This document shows, piece by piece, positions 35,955-44,265 of a DNA stretch of 45,326 bases. The notes beneath the pieces were generated by a model that was not told where the DNA came from, searched no databases, and worked only from the letters and a program-made list of their open reading frames with translations. How positions within the stretch are numbered: position 1 is the stretch's first letter; every line of letters begins with the position of its first letter. The stretch is from Anaerolineaceae bacterium (lineage in GTDB: Bacteria; Chloroflexota; Anaerolineae; Anaerolineales; Villigracilaceae): contig VFKQ01000148.1 of NCBI GenBank assembly GCA_009885445.1, positions 1 to 45,326 on the forward strand, written 5' to 3'. A program made the translations under genes and the position numbers.

Positions 35955-37325
35955 TTATTCGTTAAATTGGACATGTTTCGTGGCCGCGTTCTCAAACTTG
36001 GCCAGCGAATTGCGGAAAATTAATTCCACACTGCCCACGGGACCATTACGATGCTTGGCAATGATGATCTCAGCAATGTTCTGCTTGGCGGTATCTTTTT
36101 CGTACTGGTCGGGACGATAAATGAACATGACGATGTCGGCGTCCTGCTCGATGGAGCCCGATTCGCGCAAGTCGGAGAGCACGGGACGTTTGTCGGTGCG
36201 TTGCTCCACGGCGCGACTCAACTGCGCGGCGGCCAGCACGGGGACGTTTAACTCGCGCGCCAACACTTTCAAACTACGCGAGATAAACGAGACTTCCTGC
36301 ACACGATTTTCATTGCGCGTCTCGCCGCCCATGAGTTGGATGTAATCAATGATGATCAAGTCCAACTTGAATTCCATGTGCAGGCGGCGGCACTTCGTGC
36401 GCAATTGCAAAGGCGTGATGGCCGGCGTGTCGTCTAAAAATATTTTTGTATCCGACATTACTTCGATGGAATGCGTGAACAGCGGCCACTCGGCCTCTGT
36501 CAGCTTGCCGTTGCGCAGACGTTGCGAGTCAATTCCCGTCTCCTGCGCGATCAAACGTTGCACCACCTGCTCGTTCGACATTTCCAGCGAGAAAATCGCC
36601 ACGTGTTTTTTGTGAGTCAGCGCGGCATTCTTCGCAATCGAAAGCAGGAAACCCGTCTTGCCCTGGCCCGGTCGTCCGGCGATGATCAGCAGGTCTGAAG
36701 GTTGCAGGCCCGAGAGCATTTTATCCAGGTCAATAAAACCCGTCGGCACACCATGAATTTCTTCGGGACGTTTTGAGAGGTCGTCAATGCGGTCGTAATA
36801 ATCGGAGAGCACTTCGCGAATCGGTTGCAGGTCGTGGCGCAATCTTTTTTCGCTGACATTGAAAATCGCCTTCTCAGACTCCCCCATCACTTCTTCCACG
36901 TCAATGCCGGTGTTGTAGCCCAGCGCCGCAATCTTGTTTGCCGCCGCAATCATCTTGCGCCGAATCGCATGTCCCTCCACGATGTGGCCATAAGACTCGG
37001 CGTTGATCGAACTCGGCACCTGGTTAACCAGCGATGTTAAAAACGACGGGCCGCCGATCTCCCCAAGTTGCCCGACCCGCTCCAAGTCGTCAGCGACCGT
37101 GAGTAAATCCACTGGCGTGCGATTCTCGTGCAGTCGCGTGAACGCATCCCAAATCCAACGCAGGCGATGAATGTAAAAATCATCGGCGCCAAGAAATTGC
37201 GCCACATCGTAATAGGCTTCTGGGTTAATCAGCACCGCCCCAACGACGGCTTCTTCTGCTTCTCGGCTGTGCGGAACGCTGGGCGCGGCGGGGGCGGTAT
37301 CTTCTGGGGGGAAAAAATCTGTCAT
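35955..37325 (-). CDS. dnaB: Replicative DNA helicase
   Basis: 456 residues, standard length. The N-terminal helical domain begins PHSREAEEAVVGAVLINPEAY. RecA-like C-terminal domain: Walker A IAGRPGQGKTGFLLSIA, H1a FSLEMSNEQVVQRLIAQE, Walker B LDLIIIDYIQLMGG, H3 VPVLAAAQLSRAVEQR, the arginine-finger region LSDLRESGSIEQDADIVMFIYRP. A hexameric 5'-3' helicase at the replication fork. It begins two bases after the upstream bifunctional-nuclease gene. No intein is present. Confidence 0.97.
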   Translation of the reverse strand: MTDFFPPEDTAPAAPSVPHSREAEEAVVGAVLINPEAYYDVAQFLGADDFYIHRLRWIWDAFTRLHENRTPVDLLTVADDLERVGQLGEIGGPSFLTSLVNQVPSSINAESYGHIVEGHAIRRKMIAAANKIAALGYNTGIDVEEVMGESEKAIFNVSEKRLRHDLQPIREVLSDYYDRIDDLSKRPEEIHGVPTGFIDLDKMLSGLQPSDLLIIAGRPGQGKTGFLLSIAKNAALTHKKHVAIFSLEMSNEQVVQRLIAQETGIDSQRLRNGKLTEAEWPLFTHSIEVMSDTKIFLDDTPAITPLQLRTKCRRLHMEFKLDLIIIDYIQLMGGETRNENRVQEVSFISRSLKVLARELNVPVLAAAQLSRAVEQRTDKRPVLSDLRESGSIEQDADIVMFIYRPDQYEKDTAKQNIAEIIIAKHRNGPVGSVELIFRNSLAKFENAATKHVQFNE

Positions 37326-37327
37326 CG

Positions 37328-37894
37328 CTATATCTGCTTGTCGGGCGGCGTGTCGTTGAGATTATCCAAATCAAGTTTGTCGAGAAAATCTTTGAACACA
37401 TCCAGACGTTCACTATTAATTTCAGCGGGCGGCGACGAAACTGCGCGCTCCTTGCCGGACCGTGGGCCGGGTGCCCCCTCCGAGGAAACATCCTTCTCCG
37501 GGACAATGCTGGCCGCGTCCATCACCGACTCGTGCACACGAATCGGCACGCGCGCGCGGACGGCCAGCGCAATCGCATCCGAGGGACGCGAGTCAATGCT
37601 GATCTCCTGCCCGTCCTGGTCGGCGATGATGTTGCTGAAAAAAATATCTTCGCGCAAAGAGACGATCTCAATGCGCGTGATGCGCGCATTAAACGTGTTT
37701 AGAATCGAACGAATCAGATCGTGCGTCAACGGACGCATCATCTCCACTTCCTGCAAAGCGACTGTGATGGCTTCGGCCTCGTAAGGCCCGACCCAAATGG
37801 GCAAATAACGCTCGCCGTTCGACTCGCGCAAAATGACCAATCGCTGTGGCGACATTAAGTTGACGCGTACGCTGTCTATGAATACTTCTATCAT
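37328..37894 (-). CDS. Bifunctional nuclease (BFN/DUF151) family protein
   Basis: 188 residues. The BFN domain covers about residues 1-135: MIEVFIDSVRVNLMSPQRLVILRE, YLPIWVGPYEAEAITVALQ, RPLTHDLIRSILNTFNARITRIEI, and SIDSRPSDAIALAVRARVPIRVHE. The C-terminal 50 residues are acidic and probably disordered. Plant and archaeal relatives have DNase/RNase activity; the bacterial role is unsettled. It heads the operon leading into dnaB (two-base gap). GGAG lies eight bases before the ATG, and a promoter-like TTGAAT-TACAAT pair lies upstream. Confidence 0.9.
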   Translation of the reverse strand: MIEVFIDSVRVNLMSPQRLVILRESNGERYLPIWVGPYEAEAITVALQEVEMMRPLTHDLIRSILNTFNARITRIEIVSLREDIFFSNIIADQDGQEISIDSRPSDAIALAVRARVPIRVHESVMDAASIVPEKDVSSEGAPGPRSGKERAVSSPPAEINSERLDVFKDFLDKLDLDNLNDTPPDKQI

Positions 37895-37920
37895 AATAGT
37901 GCTCCGTGGTGATTTTGCCT

Positions 37921-37948
37921 ATTGTAGCATAACCGCAAGTCCATTCAA
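37921..37948 (-). promoter_or_regulatory. Candidate promoter of BFN-dnaB-DnaD-DnaC operon
   Basis: On the minus strand TTGAAT (37943-37948), 16-base spacer, TACAAT (37921-37926); transcription would start about 20 bases before the ATG at 37894. Confidence 0.5.
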
Positions 37949-37949
37949 T

Positions 37950-38038
37950 TAAACACGAAGGACACAAAAGAAATCTTTGGTTTTAGCATTTTGCTCTCCT
38001 GTGTGAGCCTTCATGGACTTTGTGGTAAAAGGTTTTAA
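37950..38038. repeat. TTAAACACGAAGGACACAAA repeat upstream of tmk
   Basis: The left arm (AAACACGAAGGACACAAAAG) and a weaker right arm (GAGCCTTCATGGACTTTGTGG) are separated by an AT-rich spacer. It fills the divergent space between the BFN gene and tmk. Confidence 0.75.
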
Positions 38039-38081
38039 ATGTGACCTTGTCAAATTATTTACCTGCCCGCCAGTTTGCCTT

Positions 38082-38087
38082 TATACT
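38082..38087 (+). promoter_or_regulatory. -10 element placing tmk transcription start at the ATG
   Basis: TATACT followed by six bases (TAACCC) and then the tmk ATG at 38094, the normal distance from -10 to the first transcribed base. No ribosome site exists upstream of the ATG. Suggests a leaderless mRNA; no convincing -35 was seen. Confidence 0.5.
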
Positions 38088-38093
38088 TAACCC

Positions 38094-38720
38094 ATGTTCA
38101 TTACCCTCGAAGGCCCCGAAGGTTCGGGCAAGACCTCGCACATCCCCCCGCTCATGGACTATCTGCGCGCGCAGGGGCGTGTCGTCTTCGCCACCCGCGA
38201 ACCCGGCGGGACGTCCATCGGCGAGCAGATTCGCGGCGTCATCCACGATTTGAAGAATACCGAGATGCACCCACGCACAGAGACGTTACTCTATCAAGCC
38301 GCGCGCGCGCAGATCGTGGAGCAGGTCATTCAGCCGCGACTCAAAGCCGGCGAGATTGTCATCTGTGACCGCTACGCCGATTCGACGATTGCCTATCAGG
38401 GCTACGGACATCAACAAAACCTGGACGAAGTCCGCGCGCTGGTGAAATATGCAACCGGCGGACTCGTCCCCGACCTGACCCTCCTGCTCGACGTGGATGT
38501 GGAAGTCGGCTTGAAGCGCAAACGCAATGACGCCGACTGGAACCGCATGGACGCGCAGACGATTGATTTCTATCACCGCGTCCGCGCCGGGTATGTTGAA
38601 ATGCTGAAACACGAACCCAATCGCTGGCACGCTGTAGATGCTGGCGCAGATTGGCAGTCCGTGCAGGACGAGTTGAGGGCGGCAATTTCCAGCCGACTTC
38701 CTGCTGTACATCTGATCTGA
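38094..38720 (+). CDS. tmk: Thymidylate kinase
   Basis: 208 residues, normal length. It phosphorylates dTMP to dTDP. P-loop MFITLEGPEGSGKTSHIPPL, dTMP-binding ATREPGGTSIGEQIR, CDRYADSTIAYQGYGH with the DR(Y/H) motif, then LTLLLDVDVEVGLKRKRNDADWNRMD with the LID-side arginines. Intact counterpart of the decayed copy at 28126-28468, about 10 kb away. The absence of a ribosome site and the -10 placement suggest a leaderless transcript. A hairpin follows at 38749. Confidence 0.96.
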   Translation: MFITLEGPEGSGKTSHIPPLMDYLRAQGRVVFATREPGGTSIGEQIRGVIHDLKNTEMHPRTETLLYQAARAQIVEQVIQPRLKAGEIVICDRYADSTIAYQGYGHQQNLDEVRALVKYATGGLVPDLTLLLDVDVEVGLKRKRNDADWNRMDAQTIDFYHRVRAGYVEMLKHEPNRWHAVDAGADWQSVQDELRAAISSRLPAVHLI

Positions 38721-38748
38721 AATAAGTTCAAAACCTAAACGCCAATAG

Positions 38749-38787
38749 CGCGAACACTTGCACCTGGCGCAAGTGCAGGTGTTCGCG
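38749..38787. terminator. Hairpin after tmk
   Basis: CGCGAACACTTGCAC, nine-base loop, GTGCAGGTGTTCGCG: a 15-base stem with one G-U, 28 bases after the stop. The following TTAAAAACC is not a strong T-tract. Confidence 0.7.
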
Positions 38788-38825
38788 TTAAAAACCTATT
38801 CTGGTTTTTGATTTCACATCAGGCA

Positions 38826-38868
38826 TATTTTGCTCCCCTTCGTGACCTTTGTGTACTTCGTGTTTAAA
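38826..38868. repeat. CTTCGTGACCTTTGTG half-repeat
   Basis: Only the right-arm type of the ACACAAAGG family (CCTTCGTGACCTTTGTGTAC, then TTCGTGTTTAAA) is recognisable; no left arm is evident. It lies between tmk and the DUF4230-like gene. Confidence 0.7.
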
Positions 38869-38939
38869 TCCTTTGTCAAACAAAAACGATGCGCACCTCA
38901 CGGCCTCGCATCGTTTATTGTATCTGAGTTTGTGTGCGC

Positions 38940-39611
38940 TTACTTCACGAAGATCGTATTCGGGAAACCCAGCGCGGCGAAGAACTTGATCAAGAAAGCC
39001 TCGGCGTTGATTTGTGCCTGAGTCAGAATGCCGTCCTCAAGAGCGGCCTTGAGAATCTCCTGCTCTGCGGCCTGACGCGCCAGCGTTTCGAGGTCGGTCA
39101 CGCCCTGGGTGAGGATACCCGTCTCACGGTCGTACACGTACGACTTTTCATTATCTAGTGTGGCGATAAAAATTTCGGCGGCGGGCAGGGTCACGTATAA
39201 AACTCCGCCTTCAAAACGCATGTGCTCGGGCTGGAGCTTGGCCATGTCGATTCCTGCAATGACAGTGCCGTGCGCCACGAAAAGCAGTTTGTCGCCGAAG
39301 AGGAAACTAAATGTTCCCTGTCCCTGCTCGGCGGTGATGACCTTCTCGATGCTATATTGAATCGTCTCAAGCCGGGCCAGCGCGCGGATTTCGGTGATGT
39401 ACGTCACCGGGTCGGGGATAATCGTCGGCGTGGGGTGCATCAACTGCGAGACCTGAGTCTGCATGGCCTGATTGGCCTCCTGCAAAGGTTGGAACGCAGA
39501 CGAGGCCTGCTGAGCCGTCTCGCTGACCGCGGCGCGGATGGTGTTTACAATGAAGTACACGCCAGCCACCAGAACGATAAGGACGATGAAGTTGAACCAG
39601 TTATTTTTCAT
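38940..39611 (-). CDS. DUF4230-like membrane-anchored protein
   Basis: 223 residues from MKNNWFNFIVLIVLVAGVYFIVNTI, an N-terminal anchor helix (about 6-26). A predicted coiled-coil-like stretch (ETAQQASSAFQPLQEANQAMQTQVSQL) leads to the DUF4230-type domain (ALARLETIQYSIEKVITAEQ, LLFVAHGTVIAGIDMAKL, VLYVTLPAAEIFIATLDNEKSYVYDRETGIL), ending in a helical tail. Function unknown; it should lie mainly outside the cytoplasm. The ATG at 39611 is preferred, since codons upstream run through repeat DNA and give an implausible N-terminus. Confidence 0.75.
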   Translation of the reverse strand: MKNNWFNFIVLIVLVAGVYFIVNTIRAAVSETAQQASSAFQPLQEANQAMQTQVSQLMHPTPTIIPDPVTYITEIRALARLETIQYSIEKVITAEQGQGTFSFLFGDKLLFVAHGTVIAGIDMAKLQPEHMRFEGGVLYVTLPAAEIFIATLDNEKSYVYDRETGILTQGVTDLETLARQAAEQEILKAALEDGILTQAQINAEAFLIKFFAALGFPNTIFVK

Positions 39612-39705
39612 GCTGGCATTATAAACCACACAGAAAATGGACGAAAGGGATACGCAAGGTGGATTAATCTTCGGCAGATAACCGCAACCTGTTATCATTG
39701 CCAAA

Positions 39706-40698
39706 ATGCGCCTCCTAAAACTGATCACTGTTTACTGTTTACTGATTACCGCCCTCGCCGCCTGTGTGCCCACGACGACTCCGCCGCCCGCGCCGACTTT
39801 CACGCCCCCCGCAGAGACGCTCACCCCCGCGCCCGAGCTGGGTTCGCTGGCCAATCCGCTTTTACTAGCCCTGCCGCCCGCGCAGATCACCGACTCCACT
39901 GACATCGCCAACGGACAGGCGCTGGCCGCTTTGCTCGAAACATTGACGGGGTATCACATTGTCGCAGTTGCGCCGACCACCACCACTGAATTAATTGAAG
40001 CCATGCGCACAGGCCGCGCACATATTGCGGCCTTCTCGCCATTTGCATTGACTCGCGCCTACGAACAAAGCGCCGTGCGCGCCGCGTTTGCTTCAACGAA
40101 GGACGGCGACGCCTCGTACGGGGCGCAATTCATCGGGAGCGCAACCCGCTTCAAGTCGTATTACGACCCGATATTGGGCGAGAACGTGGGCGAGGCGGCT
40201 GAGGCGCTGAGTCAGTTCGCCGGCGCGCGCGCCTGTTGGACAGAGTCCACTTCGCCGTCTGGTTATCTCGTGCCGGCGGGTATGTTGGGCTGGTACAAAG
40301 TTGCGATTCCGGATGGCGCATTCGTGCAGAGTCATTTCTCGGTGGTGCGCGCGGTGCAACAGGCGATTTGTGATTTCGGCGCCACGTATATTGACGCGCG
40401 CGATTATCCCGCGTTGAAAGATTCATATCCGCAATTAAAAGATGAGGTGCTGGTCGTCTGGCAGATTCCGGCCATCATTCCTTACGATGGAATTTTTCTT
40501 TCGGCGACTCTCTCCGACGGAATGATCGCCAACTTGAAGTTGGCCCTGCAACAAGTGATCGACTCTCCCGACGGCGCAACAATGCTGACCGCGCTGTGGG
40601 ACGGGCAGGCCTGGTCGCCGGTCGAGGATGATTTCTACGTCGAATTCACGCGCTACCTGCTGGCCGCACCGATTGATTTGGAAAGCATGATTCATTGA
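39706..40698 (+). CDS. PhnD-type substrate-binding lipoprotein
   Basis: 330 residues. Lipoprotein signal MRLLKLITVYCLLITALAAC with lipobox LAAC (Cys20), then a Thr/Pro spacer to about residue 45. The rest is a periplasmic-binding-protein fold of the phosphate/phosphonate (PhnD/TctC-like) group: LLETLTGYHIVAVAPTTTTELIEAMRTGRAHIAAFSPFALT, FKSYYDPILG, ACWTESTSPSGYLVPAGML and VVWQIPAIIPYDGIFLS. It would bind an anionic ligand at the cell surface; no permease or ATPase gene is next to it. Codons for the signal-peptide core (residues about 6-15) are a CAGT/ACTG repeat. Confidence 0.8.
   Translation: MRLLKLITVYCLLITALAACVPTTTPPPAPTFTPPAETLTPAPELGSLANPLLLALPPAQITDSTDIANGQALAALLETLTGYHIVAVAPTTTTELIEAMRTGRAHIAAFSPFALTRAYEQSAVRAAFASTKDGDASYGAQFIGSATRFKSYYDPILGENVGEAAEALSQFAGARACWTESTSPSGYLVPAGMLGWYKVAIPDGAFVQSHFSVVRAVQQAICDFGATYIDARDYPALKDSYPQLKDEVLVVWQIPAIIPYDGIFLSATLSDGMIANLKLALQQVIDSPDGATMLTALWDGQAWSPVEDDFYVEFTRYLLAAPIDLESMIH
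39721..39749. repeat. ACTG-word repeat encoding a signal peptide core
   Basis: CTGATCACTGTTTACTGTTT and onward, the right-arm type of the CAGT/ACTG family, in frame as LITVYCLLIT in the lipoprotein signal peptide. Confidence 0.75.
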
Positions 40699-40711
40699 TT
40701 TCCAACATACA

Positions 40712-40780
40712 GGTGGTCGAGTAGGCGGCGAGTTTCTATAGTAGTTTTATCCTACTTGCTCAAGCCGCCGTATCGAGACC
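40712..40780. repeat. GGTGGTCGAG ... CGCCGTATCGAGACC repeat
   Basis: Second copy of the unit at 834-892: same ends, different middle (TAGTAGTTTTATCCTACTTG hairpin-like region). Confidence 0.8.
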
Positions 40781-40804
40781 TGAATAGCATGATTCATTAA
40801 CTGA

Positions 40805-40901
40805 CCTTACGCATTTAGCCACAGAGCACGCAGAGTTTTTTGAGCTTTTTCTCAAGGTTTTCTCGGTGAACTCTGTGGCTAAGGCATTCGCCTGCGTAAG
40901 G
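40805..40901. repeat. CCTTACGCA / GCCACAGAGCACGCAGAG long inverted repeat
   Basis: Outer arms CCTTACGCA (40805-40813) and TGCGTAAGG (40893-40901) are exact complements; inner arms TAGCCACAGAGCACGCAGAG and CTCGGTGAACTCTGTGGCTA pair imperfectly around an AT-rich loop with AGCTTTTTCTC. It lies upstream of the mutase gene. The rest of the 40699-40947 gap is the repeat at 40712 and the TATAAT at 40916. Confidence 0.85.
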
Positions 40902-40915
40902 TGATTCATCAAATG

Positions 40916-40921
40916 TATAAT
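40916..40921 (+). promoter_or_regulatory. -10 element upstream of acyl-CoA mutase
   Basis: TATAAT; transcription start expected about 40928, leaving a 20-base leader containing GAGGAG before the ATG at 40948. No convincing -35 element. Confidence 0.5.
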
Positions 40922-40947
40922 CACACCATCATCCCCGAGGAGACAAC

Positions 40948-42633
<1,686 letters not shown>

Positions 42634-42639
42634 TGCGAG

Positions 42640-42717
42640 GCCCTCATCCTACCCCTCTCCCGATTACGGGATAGGGAACTCCCTTCCCCCAGCGGGAGAA
42701 GGGCCGGGGATGAGGGC
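42640..42717. repeat. GCCCTCATCCTACCCCTCTC inverted repeat
   Basis: The left arm 42640-42661 and right arm 42694-42717 (GGGAGAAGGGCCGGGGATGA, then GGGC) are near-complementary; an inner GGGATAGGGAACTCCCTTCC hairpin sits between. This word type is common in many bacterial genomes. It starts six bases after the mutase stop. Confidence 0.85.
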
Positions 42718-42772
42718 GAAATCTGCGCAATCTCAACCCCTCTTTCGCCAGCCTTCCCCCATTCAAAAATAG

Positions 42773-42778
42773 TATAAT
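42773..42778 (+). promoter_or_regulatory. -10 element placing nadK transcription start at the ATG
   Basis: A perfect TATAAT, six bases (TGTTCT), then ATG at 42785. No ribosome site is present. It fits a leaderless transcript starting at the A of the start codon. Confidence 0.6.
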
Positions 42779-42784
42779 TGTTCT

Positions 42785-43639
42785 ATGTTAGCCAACCCGT
42801 TCCTGCCCAAACGCCCGTGTGTGGCCGTGCATCCCAAGATGGCCGACGCGCTTTCACAGACCGAAACCATCATCGAATATTTCAAAGAAAAAGGGATGGA
42901 CGCGCCCGCAGGCTCGCTGTATGACGAGAGTCTGCGCCGCCGCTTGAAAGACGGCGAGTTCGACATGCTCATCGCCCTCGGCGGTGATGGCACCATGTTA
43001 CGCGCCGCGCATTTGTGCGCCCCTTCCAACATTCCCATTTTGGGCATCAACCTCGGGCGGCTCGGATTTTTAATTCAGGTGGAACATAAAGACTGCAACA
43101 CAATGTTTGATCACGTGCTGAGCGGCGATGCCTGGATCGAAAAACGCATGATGTTACGCGTGGAGCAACAGCGCGCCGGCGAAAGTCTCGGTGTGTCGCA
43201 CGCGTTGAACGAAGTCGCCGTCAGCCGCGGACAATATCTGCGCCCGATTCGACTCACGGTGAATGTGGACTCGCGACTATTAACCACTTACGTCGCTGAC
43301 GGTTTGATCGCCTCCACGCCCACCGGCTCCACTGCGTACGCGCTCGCAGCGGGTGGCCCGATCCTGCCGCCCGATCTACGCAATATTTTGATCGTGCCGA
43401 TTGCTCCGCATCTATCTGTGGATCGTGCTGTCGTACTTTCTGAAGGTTCCTCGGTGAGCATCCTCGTCCAAAGTGAAAACGCCCTCTTCAGCGTGGACGG
43501 GCAGGAGCCGATCGGCCTCGCCGAAGGCGACCACGTAGATGTGCGCGCCGCTGAATACGAAGCCTCCTTCGTGCGCTTCGGCGACCCAAATTATTTTTAC
43601 CGCAACCTCACCGCGCACATGCACCAGAATTCGATTTAA
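42785..43639 (+). CDS. nadK: NAD kinase
   Basis: 284 residues. It phosphorylates NAD to NADP. Diagnostic motifs: LIALGGDGTMLRAAHL (GGDGT at 66-70), INLGRLGFLIQ, the NE pair at 142-143 (HALNEVAVSRG), ADGLIASTPTGSTAYALAAGGPIL with the conserved GSTAY, and PIAPHL in place of the more usual P(I/L)CPH. Cytosolic, normally a tetramer. Separated from the mutase gene by a palindromic repeat and probably transcribed alone as a leaderless mRNA. It complements the nicotinate salvage genes at 29983-32428. Confidence 0.95.
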   Translation: MLANPFLPKRPCVAVHPKMADALSQTETIIEYFKEKGMDAPAGSLYDESLRRRLKDGEFDMLIALGGDGTMLRAAHLCAPSNIPILGINLGRLGFLIQVEHKDCNTMFDHVLSGDAWIEKRMMLRVEQQRAGESLGVSHALNEVAVSRGQYLRPIRLTVNVDSRLLTTYVADGLIASTPTGSTAYALAAGGPILPPDLRNILIVPIAPHLSVDRAVVLSEGSSVSILVQSENALFSVDGQEPIGLAEGDHVDVRAAEYEASFVRFGDPNYFYRNLTAHMHQNSI

Positions 43640-43647
43640 AAAAGATT

Positions 43648-43712
43648 ACAGGTAAACACGTAGACACGTAGATACCGAATACTGATCACTGAACACTGAA
43701 CACCGATGACTG
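43648..43712. repeat. GTAAACACGTAGACACG words followed by ACTG words
   Basis: A composite of two families: GGTAAACACGTAGACACGTA (as at 28066) then ACTGATCACTGAACACTGAA (as at 17788). The ATG of the next gene (43706) lies in its final ACTG-type word. Confidence 0.78.
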
Positions 43713-44263
43713 ACGACACCACCCTCTACTGCTACGTCCACCCCACGCGCCCAACTTTGTTGCGTTGCAACAAATGCGAGCGGCCCATTTGCGTTTCTTG
43801 CGCGATACGCACACCTACGGGTTATCGTTGCAAAGAATGTGTCAGCGGCCAGCAAAAAATATTCGACACCGCCGAGTGGTCTGACTATGTGCTGGTCTTC
43901 ATCGTCGGCGCGATTCTTTCGGGCATTGCCACCGTCATTATCAGCGGCATCGGTGCGTTCTTGTGGTTCTTTGTTTTTGCGCTCGGCCCGCTGGCCGGCA
44001 CGTTGATCGGCAACATCTGTCGCCGCCTGGTCAAGAGTCACCGTTCGCGCGCGCTCAACTTTACATTGATGGCTGGCATGATCGCTGGCGCTTTGCCGAT
44101 GCTCCTCATTTTGGGTCTTTTCGGTGTACTGGGTGCGATTGGCCTTCGTGAAAATCCGGTTGCCTTGGTTTCGCTTCTGCCGTTGGTCTGGCAGATTATT
44201 TATCTAGTCACCGCTTTGCCGATTGCATACTCACAATTTTCTGGAATGGTATTTAGGCGATAA
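43706..44263 (+). CDS. B-box-like zinc-finger membrane protein
   Basis: 185 residues. An N-terminal zinc module (YCYVHPTRPTLLRCNKCERPICVSCAIRTPTGYRCKEC, residues about 8-46) of the B-box/rhomboid-associated type is followed by a short linker and about four membrane helices (VLVFIVGAILSGIATVIISGIGAF, FFVFALGPLAGTLIGNI, FTLMAGMIAGALPMLLILGLFGVL, LLPLVWQIIYLVTALPIAY). Such proteins are common and uncharacterised in Chloroflexota. The start codon is supplied by an ACTG repeat (GATGACTGACG), and no ribosome site is seen. recN starts two bases after its stop. Confidence 0.82.
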   Translation: MTDDTTLYCYVHPTRPTLLRCNKCERPICVSCAIRTPTGYRCKECVSGQQKIFDTAEWSDYVLVFIVGAILSGIATVIISGIGAFLWFFVFALGPLAGTLIGNICRRLVKSHRSRALNFTLMAGMIAGALPMLLILGLFGVLGAIGLRENPVALVSLLPLVWQIIYLVTALPIAYSQFSGMVFRR

Positions 44264-44265
44264 AC

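Noticed and set aside
33777..37894. Replication origin near dnaB and the loader genes
   Set aside because: No dnaA or dnaN gene, no cluster of DnaA boxes and no AT-rich unwinding region; only helicase-loading genes.
40699..40947. Cobalamin riboswitch upstream of the B12-dependent mutase
   Set aside because: The gap is taken up by two repeat elements and a short leader; no B12-box-like sequence was seen.
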